Shown here: positions 1 to 8,515 of the stretch, one piece after another | How the letters are laid out: the number at the start of each line of letters is the position of its first letter | Position numbering within the stretch: position 1 is the first letter of the stretch | Assembly: GCA_023388935.1 (NCBI GenBank) | Contig: JAEWFG010000397.1 | Location: 22,092-86,091, forward strand | Direction: 5' to 3' | DNA from: Pseudomonadota bacterium | GTDB taxonomy: Bacteria > Pseudomonadota > Alphaproteobacteria > Rhizobiales > Xanthobacteraceae | Length of the DNA stretch: 64,000 nucleotides | The notes under the pieces: generated by a model | The model's input: the letters and a program-made list of their open reading frames with translations, nothing else | The model's database searches: none | What the model was told of the DNA's origin: nothing | Program-made: the position numbers and the translations under genes

Positions 1-1
1 G

Positions 2-388
2 ATCGCCATCAACAAGCTGCCGACCGCCATCGTCACCTTGCGCGAGGGCTCGCGCGCTCTCGACCGTTCGCTCGACGAGATGGCGACCGTGTTCGCGATG
101 CCGCGCTGGCGTGCCTTCCGCCACGTCGTACTGCCGCAGCTTGCGCCCTATATCGCAGCCTCAGCCCGCTCCGGATTGTCGCTGGTATGGAAGATCGTGC
201 TGGTCGCCGAACTGCTAGGGAGGCCGAACGGCGTCGGCTTCGAGATCGGCGTCGCCTTCCAGCTATTCGACACGCCGCGGCTGCTGGCCTATTCGCTGAC
301 ATTCGCTGCCGTCGTGCTCGTCATCGAAACCTTGCTGGTGCAACCGTTCGAAGCCCGCGCAACAAGGTGGCGGCCCCGTGCGGCTTGA
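2..388 (+). CDS. ABC transporter permease, NitT/TauT (SsuC/TauC) type, 5' end outside window
   Basis: Partial gene, open from base 2, so its start lies before the window. The visible 128 residues contain the inner-membrane coupling segment LREGSRALDRSLDEMA followed by the permease loop with VLPQLAPYIAASARSG, typical of nitrate/sulfonate/taurine-family permeases that contact the ATPase, then two hydrophobic segments. The 3' end overlaps the next gene (ATPase) by 11 bases, so the two are translationally coupled. The substrate-binding gene is probably upstream. Substrate unknown; the position beside a lanthanide/PQQ alcohol island suggests but does not show a role in metal or cofactor uptake. 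Confidence 0.85.
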   Translation: MAINKLPTAIVTLREGSRALDRSLDEMATVFAMPRWRAFRHVVLPQLAPYIAASARSGLSLVWKIVLVAELLGRPNGVGFEIGVAFQLFDTPRLLAYSLTFAAVVLVIETLLVQPFEARATRWRPRAA

Positions 389-1130
389 AGTCGACATCAC
401 AGGCAAGACGTTCAGGAGCGCGGCGGGCGAAACGCACGAGGTGCTCGCGCCGCTCAAATTCGCGCTTCAATCGGGTGAGCTCGGCGTGCTGTTTGGTCCG
501 TCCGGCTGCGGCAAGAGCACGATGCTGCGCATCATCCTCGGGCTCGACCGCGATTTTCACGGAAGCATCGCGCGCCCACCGGAAGCGCGGATCGGGATGG
601 TGTTCCAGGAGCCGCGGCTGCTGCCGTGGCGCTCGGTCGAACAGAATGTGCGGCTTGCGGCTCCGGAGATCTCCGACGCGAAGCTGTCAGAGCTTTTCAG
701 GATCCTGGAGCTGGAAGCGCACCGCAGCCACTTTCCCGGCGAACTGTCGCTGGGTCTTGCCCGACGCGTCGCACTCGCGCGTGCCTTCGCGGTCGAGCCC
801 GATCTGCTCGTGCTCGACGAGCCCCTCGCCTCGCTTGACGACGCGCTCGCGGGCCGTCTGCGCGACGAGATCGCAACGCTGGTGGCAAGCCGGGCCGTGA
901 TGACACTGCTCGTCACCCACAGCCTCGACGATGCAATTCGTCTCGGCGACCGCCTGTTCTTCCTGTCGCCGCGACCCGCGCGCATAGTGCACGAGGTGCC
1001 GATCGCCATCCCGCGCGCGCAGCGGGGCGAGGCCGAGATTGCCGCGATCAAGGCCAGCCTCGTCCAGCGGACCCAAAACAGACAAGATGGCGGACATGGC
1101 GGTGAACGCGCCGGCCGGGATATCTCATAG
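378..1130 (+). CDS. ABC transporter ATP-binding protein, NitT/TauT type
   Basis: Cytoplasmic ATPase of about 250 residues that powers the upstream permease. Walker A is GPSGCGKST (residues about 40-48), the Q loop is VFQEPRLLPWR, and Walker B is LLVLDEPLASLD followed by the switch region TLLVTHSLDDA. The signature is LSLGLARRVALARA rather than LSGGQxQRVxxARA, a clear weakening of the C motif. GTG start overlapping the permease stop. The C-terminal tail RTQNRQDGGHGGERAGRDIS is low complexity. Family assignment is firm; substrate is not known. Confidence 0.88.
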   Translation: MRLEVDITGKTFRSAAGETHEVLAPLKFALQSGELGVLFGPSGCGKSTMLRIILGLDRDFHGSIARPPEARIGMVFQEPRLLPWRSVEQNVRLAAPEISDAKLSELFRILELEAHRSHFPGELSLGLARRVALARAFAVEPDLLVLDEPLASLDDALAGRLRDEIATLVASRAVMTLLVTHSLDDAIRLGDRLFFLSPRPARIVHEVPIAIPRAQRGEAEIAAIKASLVQRTQNRQDGGHGGERAGRDIS

Positions 1131-1174
1131 TCAGCAACGAGAGGCGCGTGCTAGACAGGCCGGCAGCGGAGTTG

Positions 1175-1972
1175 ATGATGAAGCGAACGGTCGCTCTGAC
1201 GACACTTGGCCTCGTTGTTGTCGCGATGACTGCGAGCGCACAGGATATGATGCGCGACGTCGACCTGTCCTCGCCCGCAATGGTTTCGGCTGAACTGAGC
1301 CGGCAGGAGGTCGAAGCCGTGCTGGCCAAGGCAAGCGCTGCCGCGCCGGCCGATTTCACTGGCAAGCGGCTGTCGGGACTCGACCTCTCGGGGCTGGACC
1401 TTTCCAACGCTATCCTCCGCGCAGCGCGTCTCAACAAGGCCAAGCTCGCCGGCACACTGCTCGATCATGCAGTCCTCGATCAAGCATGGCTCCTGGACGC
1501 CGACCTCACAGGCGCAAACCTGAAGGGCGCCAACCTGTTCGCCTCGCAGATGGCACGCGCCCATCTCGACGGCGCGGATCTGACAGGGGCACGCATCGCC
1601 GCCGACCTCACTGGCGCAAGCCTGATCGGCGCCTCGATCGCGGACGCGCATCTGGGGGCCGACATGCGCAACCAGTCGATGGGTCTGGTACGCGCGGTGT
1701 TACGATCGGCCAATTTGGCTGGGATCAATGCGCGCAACGCCGACCTGTCGCGCGTCGATCTCGAATTTGCATCCCTCAAGGGGGCAGATTTGAGCGGCGC
1801 ATCGCTCAAGAACGCCCAGCTTGGCGGAGCCGACCTAACCGGCGCGACCGTCATCGATGCCGATTTCGAGGGCGCCGATCTCGCCTCGGCAAAGCTGATC
1901 GCTCCGGTCGGCCTTGACCGGGCCAAGAATTTCGACAAGGCAAGGAACCGCGAACGCCTGATCACGGAATGA
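1175..1972 (+). CDS. Secreted pentapeptide-repeat protein
   Basis: A hydrophobic N-terminal signal (MMKRTVALTTLGLVVVAMTASAQ) is followed by about 200 residues of A(D/N)LxG/x pentapeptide repeats, for example LSGLDLSGLDLSNA and ADLTGANLKGANLFA, expected to form a right-handed beta helix. The start at 1175 is chosen because it begins the signal peptide and follows a weak CGGAG; an upstream in-frame GTG at 1148 would add ten residues before it. It follows the ABC ATPase by 45 bases in the same direction. Function unknown; an extracytoplasmic scaffold or binding protein is a fair inference. Confidence 0.8.
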   Translation: MMKRTVALTTLGLVVVAMTASAQDMMRDVDLSSPAMVSAELSRQEVEAVLAKASAAAPADFTGKRLSGLDLSGLDLSNAILRAARLNKAKLAGTLLDHAVLDQAWLLDADLTGANLKGANLFASQMARAHLDGADLTGARIAADLTGASLIGASIADAHLGADMRNQSMGLVRAVLRSANLAGINARNADLSRVDLEFASLKGADLSGASLKNAQLGGADLTGATVIDADFEGADLASAKLIAPVGLDRAKNFDKARNRERLITE

Positions 1973-1999
1973 CGGCGTTTGCTTTGGGAGGACTGGCTG

Positions 2000-2347
2000 A
2001 TGCGTTGGGTTCTGGCTGTGATCGCGTTGTTGGCGTGTGCCGGCGAAGCCGCCGCGCAGAGCAAGGGCAAGGGCATCCGGCTCTGGAATCTGACGTCGGA
2101 GACGATCTCGGGCTTCCAGCTCTCGCCGGCCGGCAAGACCGACTGGGGGCCGAACCAGACCCTGAACGACAAGGACAAGGAGGTCGACCATGACGAGCGG
2201 CTGCGCATCACCGGCGTCGAGCCTGGCCGCTACGACGCCAAGGTCAGCTATCCCAATTCACGGCAGTGCATTATCCGCGACATCGAGATCAAGGCAGACG
2301 CAGTGTTCTCGATCGCCGACAAGGATCTGAAGGACTGCTCCAAGTAG
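2000..2347 (+). CDS. Small secreted protein, unknown function
   Basis: 115-residue protein with signal peptide MRWVLAVIALLACAGEAAAQ, then a short domain beginning with IRLWNLTSETISGFQLSPAG and ending with two cysteines (QCIIRDIEIK and DLKDCSK) that could form one disulfide. ATG at 2000 is preceded by GGGAG nine bases upstream. It lies 27 bases after the pentapeptide protein and is probably co-transcribed. The motif 'LWNLTSETI' resembles small periplasmic proteins of rhizobia whose role I cannot name. Confidence 0.7.
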   Translation: MRWVLAVIALLACAGEAAAQSKGKGIRLWNLTSETISGFQLSPAGKTDWGPNQTLNDKDKEVDHDERLRITGVEPGRYDAKVSYPNSRQCIIRDIEIKADAVFSIADKDLKDCSK

Positions 2348-2358
2348 CAAGACCGGCT

Positions 2359-2568
2359 TCACGCCTTGTCGTTCGGGTGAGGATATTCGCAGCGCCACCG
2401 CACCGCCTGCCACTTCGGATGCTCGCCGACCCATTGCGCGATATAGGGCGGCGCCGCCATCGCACACTGTGCCGGCGATCCGCCATATTTGAACATCAGA
2501 TGCTGCTCCTCGCAGGTCGCAGGCGAGAGCACCGCACACACAGTCACCACCAGATCGATCGGGTTCAT
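2359..2568 (-). CDS. Small conserved cysteine-containing protein
   Basis: 69 residues, MNPIDLVVTVCAVLSPATCEEQ then YGGSPAQCAMAAPPYIAQW and a C-terminal RWRCEYPHPNDKA. Four cysteines in conserved-looking positions and a GAGAGG ribosome site about eight bases before the ATG support a real gene. It converges on the small secreted protein gene with 11 bases between stops. The hydrophobic N terminus could be an uncleaved signal. Function unknown. Confidence 0.6.
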   Translation of the reverse strand: MNPIDLVVTVCAVLSPATCEEQHLMFKYGGSPAQCAMAAPPYIAQWVGEHPKWQAVRWRCEYPHPNDKA

Positions 2569-2786
2569 GCCGGGATCCTCTCGCTAGGCGATGGAATTTA
2601 GCACAAATGGCTACGCTCCAAGGAGCGGGAAGTTTCAATTCCGACCGACATGCAGCGGGAACTTGGCGGTCACGACCTCGCATTCAGGTGCACCGAGCCT
2701 CACCCGTTTGAAAGACGTGAAACCAGCGCCTTGCCGCCCATTCATTTCGTCAATAAGCTGGGTTCCCCACAACTGCTAACAGGCTG

Positions 2787-3851
2787 ATGGCTCTTAGAGA
2801 AACCTCATGGCGCGACGTTGTGGTCGCTACGTGTCTGCTGGCGTGCGGCGCCGGCATCGGCGCTTTCACGGGTCACGTCCGGCAAGCAGCTGCGCAACCG
2901 CAGTCGGATAAATCAAATTCGGGCCGCACCGAGCCTTCCCGGACTGCAAACAGCGACCAGCCGGCGGTCAAGCTTACGCCCAGCCAGCAGGGGCAGGTCG
3001 GACTCGAAACCGCAGTGGTGCAAGCCGCTCCCCATCCCGAGCAATTCCGCGCGTATGGAGCGGTGCTCGACATCTCCCGCATTACAGAGCTGACCAACAG
3101 CTACGCCAATGCGCAGGCTCAACTGCAGACGGCACAGGCCAAGCTCGAAGTCGCCAAGAGCACATTCGACCGGACCAAGAATCTGGTCGACTCCGCCGCC
3201 CTCCCAAAAAAGGAAGCCGAAACCGCCGAGGGAACGTTGCGCGCCGACAAGGCCGCGCTTACCGCAGCGGAATCGCAGCTCAGGACTCTCGCGGCAACAG
3301 CGCAGCAGGAGTGGGGGCCGGTGATCGGCCGGGGAATCGTCGAGCGCTCGCCCGCCGTCATCAGGCTGATCGAACGCGACCAGTTTCTGATTCAGGTGAC
3401 GTTGCCGCCCGGCGTGACTGTCACTGCGGCTCCGGGAGCAGCTCTTGCTCAGGCGCCGACGCGGAATGCGAATATCGACCTCCAATACATCTCCCCGGCA
3501 ACACGCACCGATCCTCGGATTCAGGGATTGAGCTATTTCTTCTCGGCGCCAGGCGACAGCGGGCTGCTGCCCGGCATGAACACCACTGTTTATGTGCCAT
3601 CAGGCAACACTTACGAAGGCGTGTTCATCGAGGATACCGCGATTGTGCGGTGGCAGGGGCGATCGTGGGTTTATCTGCGTGTGAGCCCCGATAGTTTCCG
3701 ACGGCACCCGATCAGCATGGATCAGCCGGTCTCGGATGACGACTACGTCGTCCGAGACATCCCATCCGGGTCTGAAATCGTCATGCGGGGCGCGCAGGTC
3801 CTGTTGTCCGAGGAGGCCAAAAGCGAGCTTCGGGGCGGCGATGATGACTGA
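2787..3851 (+). CDS. RND efflux periplasmic adaptor (HlyD/CzcB-like)
   Basis: 354 residues with an N-terminal membrane anchor or signal (VVVATCLLACGAGIGAF), a central coiled coil (about residues 100-165, AQAQLQTAQAKLEVAKSTFDRTKNLVDSA) and a C-terminal beta-barrel region (SYFFSAPGDSGLLPGMNTTV). It would link the inner-membrane pump that follows to an outer-membrane channel. The stop overlaps the pump start (ATGATGACTGA), showing coupling. There is no outer-membrane factor gene beside it, so that part must be supplied elsewhere. Confidence 0.82.
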   Translation: MALRETSWRDVVVATCLLACGAGIGAFTGHVRQAAAQPQSDKSNSGRTEPSRTANSDQPAVKLTPSQQGQVGLETAVVQAAPHPEQFRAYGAVLDISRITELTNSYANAQAQLQTAQAKLEVAKSTFDRTKNLVDSAALPKKEAETAEGTLRADKAALTAAESQLRTLAATAQQEWGPVIGRGIVERSPAVIRLIERDQFLIQVTLPPGVTVTAAPGAALAQAPTRNANIDLQYISPATRTDPRIQGLSYFFSAPGDSGLLPGMNTTVYVPSGNTYEGVFIEDTAIVRWQGRSWVYLRVSPDSFRRHPISMDQPVSDDDYVVRDIPSGSEIVMRGAQVLLSEEAKSELRGGDDD

Positions 3852-6800
3852 CGGCATCGGCTCCGGCGGATCAGGGCCGCAAGCTGCTCTCGTCGCATTC
3901 GCCATTCGATTCCGCGGCATCGTGCTCGCGCTCTCCTTCGCGCTGCTGGGCTACGGCCTGTTCGCTCTCGGCGACGCCAAATACGGCGTCTTTCCCGAAT
4001 TCGCGCCGCCACAGGTCACGATCCAGACTGAAGCGCCCGGCCTCAGCCCGGAGCATGTCGAGATCCTGGTCACGCAACCGATCGAAACGTCGATCAACGG
4101 CCTCGCCGGCGTCGAGAGCCTACGCTCGTCGTCGATCCAGGGCCTCTCCGTCGTGACCGTCATCTTCCAGCCGCGGAGCGATATCCACCGGGCGCGCCAA
4201 TCGGTAACGGAGCGTCTCGCGATCGTGGCTGCGCGGCTGCCCCAAGGCGTTCAGCCGCCGTCGATGACACCACTGACCCCGCTAGCCGGCACGGTGCTGG
4301 TAATCGGCCTGACATCCGATCAGCGTTCGCTGATGGATTTACGCACGATTGCAGACTGGACCGTGGCAAGACGGCTTCTGGCCGTACAGGGCGTGGCACA
4401 AGTATCCACGTACGGCAAAGAGGTTAGGTCACTGCAAGTTCAGGTCCGCCCGGACGATTTGATCCGGTTTCGGATCGGCCTGAATGACGTGCTGGCCGCC
4501 GCGCGCAAGGCCACGGGCGTACGAGGCGCCGGCTTCATCGATACTGCCAATCAGCGCATCACACTGCAAACTCAAGGGCAGTCTTTGACGCCCGACCAAC
4601 TTGCCCGCACCGTTCTTCTGCACGAAGGCGGCGCAAGCGTGGTTCTCGGCGACGTCGCTACCGTCGAGACCGCCCCCGAGCCGCCAATCGGGGCGGCACT
4701 CATCGACGGCGTGCCTGGCATTATGCTCATGGTCAGCCAGCAATACGGCGCCAATACGCGAGAGGTCACCGCGCGCGTGGAAACCGCGCTGCAGGAGTTG
4801 CGACCCGGCCTCGAAGCCGACGGGGTCACGCTCCATGCGGACATCTTTCGTCCCGCCAATTTCATCGACGCGGCGACGGAGAACGTGCTCAATGCCCTGC
4901 TGATCGGCGGAGCGCTCGTCGTAGTCGTTCTGTTTCTGTTTCTGTTCGACTGGCGTACCTCGATCATCAGCTGCACCGCGATCCCCCTATCGTTGATTGC
5001 GGCCGTACTTGCACTGCAATGGATAGGGGAAACTCTCAACACGATGACGCTGGGCGGCCTTGCAATCGCGATTGGCGAAGTCGTCGATGACGCCGTGATC
5101 GGCGTCGAGAACGTCATACGTCGATTGCGCGAAAATCGCCTGGCGACGGCGCCGAAGCCCGAGGCCCGCGTCGTGCTCAACGCTTTCCTCGAAGTACGCA
5201 CCGCCGTTGCCTATGCGACGTTTGCGGTGCTGCTGGTCTTCCTTCCGGTCCTGGCGCTTTCCGGCATTGCCGGCCGACTGTTCGCCCCCCTGGGCATCGC
5301 CTACATCCTCGCCGTGATCGCCTCCCTCGCGGTCGCCCTGACCGTGACCCCGGCGCTCTCCATGCTGCTCCTCGTCGGGCGAACAGGCGCACAGCGTCTG
5401 CATGAACCGCCGGCGGTGCGGTGGTCCCGTCGTCACTACCAGGCCTTGCTGCGTCGTATCGGCCGTTACCCGAAGCTGGTGATGACGGCAGCCGCGGCCG
5501 TCACGATCGCCGGAGCGGCGATGCTGCCTTTCTTCGGCGGGACCTTTCTGCCCGATCTGCGGGAAGGCCATTTGATCCTGCACGTCTCCGCAATCCCCGG
5601 CACCTCGCTCGACGAATCCCTTCGCATCGGCAAACTGATGACGGATACGCTCCGACAAATCCCGGGCATCCGCAGGGTGGCGCAGCATGCAGGCCGGGCC
5701 GAGGCCGGCATCGACACGGTTGGTCCGCATTCCAGCGAGTTCGAGGTCGATCTGGAGCCGGGGCTCTCGGGTCGGGCACAATCCGAAGCAGAAGCGCGCA
5801 TCAGGGCCGCTCTGGCCGACTTCCCCGGGGTTTCCTTCTCGAGCAAGACCTACCTGACGGAGCGCGTGGAGGAAACCGTCTCCGGATTCAGTGCGGCGGT
5901 GGTCATAAACATCTATGGGTCCGACCTCGACTCACTCGACCGCGCTGCGCGCGATGTCGCGCGCGAGCTCGACGAGGTTGGGGGCGCCATGGACGTGCAG
6001 CGGCGAACTCCGCCGGGAATGCCGCAGGTCAATGTGACGCTTCGCCCGACCGATCTGCAGCGCTGGGGGTTGGACGCGGTCGAGGTGCTCGAACTGGTCC
6101 GCACCGCCTATCAGGGCGACATCGTCGGCCAGGGATATGAAGGCAATGCCGTCTTCAATATCATCGTGATCCTCGATGGGCATGCCCGCGCACGGCTCAC
6201 TCAGATCGGCGACCTGCCGGTGCGTACACCGAGCGGTGCGTACATTCTGCTGAAACAAATCGCCGACGTTTACGAAACCTCGGGCCGCTATCAGATCCAG
6301 CACCAGAATGCGCAGCGCGTTCAAACCGTCACGTCGAACGTCAGCGGTCGCGATCTCGAATCCTTCGTGGCCGCCGCCAAACGCAAGCTGGCCCGCGAGG
6401 TCACGCTGCCGCCCGGTACCCGCCTCGAATTTGCCGGAGCAGCTGAGGCCCAGGCCCGGTCGCGACGCGATCTCATCGTCAACTCTCTGCTGGCGGGGAC
6501 GGGTATCCTCGTTCTGCTTGCGATGGTTACCGGCCATTGGCGAAATCTGCTGCTGGTCATGATCAACTTGCCGTTCGCCTTTGTCGGTGGCGTATTCGCA
6601 TTGGCTTTGACCGGTGGCCTGCTGTCGCTCGGATCGATGGTCGGCTTTGTCACGCTGTTCGGCATCACGCTGCGCAACTCCATCCTCATGATCTCGCACT
6701 ACGAGCACCTCGTCCTGGTCGACGGCCGGGTGTGGGCGCTCGACACCGCGATCGAGGGCGCGGCCGACCGTCTCGTCCCGATTCTCATGACGTCACTCGT

Positions 6801-6999
6801 GACCGGCCTGGGACTGCTTCCGCTTGCGATAGGCGCGGGAGAGCCGGGACGTGAAATCGAGGGGCCGATGGCGATCGTCATCCTCGGGGGTTTGATGACA
6901 TCGATGGCACTTAGTCTGCTGGTGCTGCCGACCCTGGCGCTTCGATATGCGCGCTTCAAGAGCCGCTCCGAGGGCGCGCAAAGGAGCGTGACGATCTGA
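3841..6999 (+). CDS. RND efflux pump, heavy-metal-efflux (CusA/CzcA-like) type
   Basis: 1052 residues, full length for the family. TM1 is followed by the periplasmic start FPEFAPPQVTIQTEAPGLSPEHVE, typical of HME pumps. The TM4 region reads GGLAIAIGEVVDDAVIGVENVIRR with acidic residues placed as in proton-relay helices of HME pumps, although the exact pattern differs from both CzcA (DFGxxxDGAV) and CusA. Second-half motifs GGLLSLGSMVGFVTLFGITLRNSILMISHYE are intact. It overlaps the adaptor gene by 11 bases. Metal substrate is not determinable; the upstream metal-related context and the neighbouring lanmodulin make a metal plausible. Confidence 0.85.
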   Translation: MMTDGIGSGGSGPQAALVAFAIRFRGIVLALSFALLGYGLFALGDAKYGVFPEFAPPQVTIQTEAPGLSPEHVEILVTQPIETSINGLAGVESLRSSSIQGLSVVTVIFQPRSDIHRARQSVTERLAIVAARLPQGVQPPSMTPLTPLAGTVLVIGLTSDQRSLMDLRTIADWTVARRLLAVQGVAQVSTYGKEVRSLQVQVRPDDLIRFRIGLNDVLAAARKATGVRGAGFIDTANQRITLQTQGQSLTPDQLARTVLLHEGGASVVLGDVATVETAPEPPIGAALIDGVPGIMLMVSQQYGANTREVTARVETALQELRPGLEADGVTLHADIFRPANFIDAATENVLNALLIGGALVVVVLFLFLFDWRTSIISCTAIPLSLIAAVLALQWIGETLNTMTLGGLAIAIGEVVDDAVIGVENVIRRLRENRLATAPKPEARVVLNAFLEVRTAVAYATFAVLLVFLPVLALSGIAGRLFAPLGIAYILAVIASLAVALTVTPALSMLLLVGRTGAQRLHEPPAVRWSRRHYQALLRRIGRYPKLVMTAAAAVTIAGAAMLPFFGGTFLPDLREGHLILHVSAIPGTSLDESLRIGKLMTDTLRQIPGIRRVAQHAGRAEAGIDTVGPHSSEFEVDLEPGLSGRAQSEAEARIRAALADFPGVSFSSKTYLTERVEETVSGFSAAVVINIYGSDLDSLDRAARDVARELDEVGGAMDVQRRTPPGMPQVNVTLRPTDLQRWGLDAVEVLELVRTAYQGDIVGQGYEGNAVFNIIVILDGHARARLTQIGDLPVRTPSGAYILLKQIADVYETSGRYQIQHQNAQRVQTVTSNVSGRDLESFVAAAKRKLAREVTLPPGTRLEFAGAAEAQARSRRDLIVNSLLAGTGILVLLAMVTGHWRNLLLVMINLPFAFVGGVFALALTGGLLSLGSMVGFVTLFGITLRNSILMISHYEHLVLVDGRVWALDTAIEGAADRLVPILMTSLVTGLGLLPLAIGAGEPGREIEGPMAIVILGGLMTSMALSLLVLPTLALRYARFKSRSEGAQRSVTI

Positions 7000-7226
7000 A
7001 GCTTCAAAAGCCGCGGCGGCGCAGACCAAGCTTAACGCAGCGCAATGGGGTGATGGACGGTTGAGATCTTTGGCGCGATTGTCAAAGCCGGCTCGGATGC
7101 GGCCCCTGCGCGGCGACGTCGAGCGATCAATTCGACAGGCGTCCAGGATCGAAAGAGCGGTCGGACGCTGTCGCGGGCCTCAACAACTTTTGCCATCGAA
7201 GCCGCGACAGGTCACAAGGCACGTTC

Positions 7227-7307
7227 TTACTTGCGCGAAGCGCAGGCGTACATGTTGATTTCCATGCCGACCGACACTTCCACGATCTTCGGAGCTTTCC
7301 AAGCCAT
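7227..7307 (-). CDS. pqqA: PqqA, peptide precursor of PQQ
   Basis: 26-residue gene read from the reverse strand: MAWKAPKIVEVSVGMEIN then MYACASRK and stop. The conserved E-x3-Y pair (Glu16 and Tyr20 in EINMY) is the pair that PqqE cross-links to start pyrroloquinoline quinone synthesis, and the KAPKIVEV.VGMEINMY pattern is typical of rhizobial PqqA. GGGAG lies about nine bases before the ATG. It is 171 bases downstream of lanM on the same strand and may share its transcript. No pqqB, C, D or E follows, so it is an isolated copy here; the enzymes must be encoded elsewhere. Confidence 0.9.
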   Translation of the reverse strand: MAWKAPKIVEVSVGMEINMYACASRK

Positions 7308-7478
7308 TCGGGGTCTCCCAAGGTATTGAGCGCGACATCGCGCGGGGCAAAACCTAGGGCCGCATCAGGGACAGCGCAAGGCCGGAATCGAACCGCGAAC
7401 ACAGCGAACCGTCGCATTGCGCGCGCAAATTTCGCTCTCGGGCAAACGGTCTTCGCTCTCAGTCAAGCCGCGCGTCGG

Positions 7479-7871
7479 TCACCGCAACAATCGCAGCAGC
7501 GCGCGGCCGGCGCGCGAGTTCAGCTCCTTCGCATCCAGCGTTCCGTCCTTGTCGGGATCCGCTGCATTGAAGCGCTGCTCCACCACGGATAGATATTCGT
7601 CGAGCGTGAGTGTCCCGTCGCGATCGGGGTCGGCGGCAGCGAGTTCTTTCGCCGTTAACCGTCCGCGCAACTCGCGCGCATCAAGCGTGCCGTCATGATC
7701 GGAATCGAGCTTTGCGAACAGCGCAGCGGCCGCCTTCTTCACCTCGGCGAGATCGAGCGTGCCGTCATTGTCGGTGTCGAACATCTTGACGGCGCTGCCG
7801 GATGCCGACCAAGCCGGACGGGACAGCACTGCAATCGTAAGCACAAGCGCAACAGAGCGACGCGATATCAT
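7479..7871 (-). CDS. lanM: Lanmodulin homologue, periplasmic lanthanide-binding EF-hand protein
   Basis: 130 residues: signal peptide (to about AWSA, residue 23) then four EF-hand loops at 32-43 (DTDNDGTLDLAE), 56-67 (DSDHDGTLDARE), 81-92 (DPDRDGTLTLDE) and 105-116 (DPDKDGTLDAKE). Only 12-13 residues separate neighbouring loops, the hallmark of lanmodulin and unlike calmodulin. The tail AGRALLRLLR matches the end of Methylobacterium LanM (AGSALVNLIR). Loops 3 and 4 have the LanM proline at position 2; loops 1 and 2 have Thr and Ser, and loop 3 has Thr instead of Asp at position 9. ATG at 7871 follows GGAGG. Position between pqqA and two Ln-type PQQ dehydrogenases supports the call. Confidence 0.9.
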   Translation of the reverse strand: MISRRSVALVLTIAVLSRPAWSASGSAVKMFDTDNDGTLDLAEVKKAAAALFAKLDSDHDGTLDARELRGRLTAKELAAADPDRDGTLTLDEYLSVVEQRFNAADPDKDGTLDAKELNSRAGRALLRLLR

Positions 7872-8055
7872 CGAAACCTCCCTGGTGACACGCCCGGTTC
7901 GAACGGGATCGAGACAACATAAGTCCGGCACTGTATCCTGGTTCAAGGGGGAGCTGATCCGCGCGCGGGCAAACGTTGACGGAATTCGGATGGACCGCCA
8001 ACCAATGCCGTCGCTCTATTGCAGGTCATGCCGTGCTGCACCAGCGAGGCCGCTC

Positions 8056-8295
8056 ATGATCCGTTTGATGACGATTCCGCTCTGTTGCGTCGCTACGTTG
8101 TGTCTCGTCTCGCCTGTCTTGGCGGAGAGCGCAGTGCATCCCAAACCCCTGCAAGCGCAACCCACGAGCACACTGACAGGCAAGGAACGCCTTGGCCCCA
8201 AATGGACCGATGAGCAACGCATCGACAATTGCAACGTGCCGACCGACAAGCGTGGAACCCGGCCGCGTCCGGCCCTCTGCCCCCACCATCTCTGA
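8056..8295 (+). CDS. Small secreted protein beside lanM, unknown function
   Basis: 79 residues with signal peptide MIRLMTIPLCCVATLCLVSP...LAE and a mature part of about 55 residues carrying LTGKERLGPKWTDEQRIDNC and a second cysteine in RPRPALCPHHL. The conserved-looking KWTDEQRIDNCNVP/DKRGTRPRP block recalls small periplasmic proteins found in rhizobia, without known role. ATG at 8056 is preceded by GAGG. Divergent from lanM (185 bases apart) and 220 bases before the first PQQ dehydrogenase. Confidence 0.6.
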   Translation: MIRLMTIPLCCVATLCLVSPVLAESAVHPKPLQAQPTSTLTGKERLGPKWTDEQRIDNCNVPTDKRGTRPRPALCPHHL

Positions 8296-8515
8296 TCAAC
8301 TAGCCGCGTCGCCGATCTTCGTGTCGAGAAAATTGGTGCAGCGCGTTTGCGCAAGACGAGCAAAAATCATCGAGGATTACCGCGCGAGGCCTGGCATTTG
8401 GCGTCCAACATATCGGCAGCGCACTTTCGACTTTCGTATTGACGGGTTTTACAATCGGGACGAGTGTTGCTCCCGCAGCGTCAAAAGGCGCGCATATGCA
8501 TATTGGGAGGAACGG

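Noticed and set aside
7127..7417. 96-codon minus-strand frame over pqqA
   Set aside because: Another frame reads as the recognisable 26-residue PqqA with ribosome site; this longer frame is a shadow.
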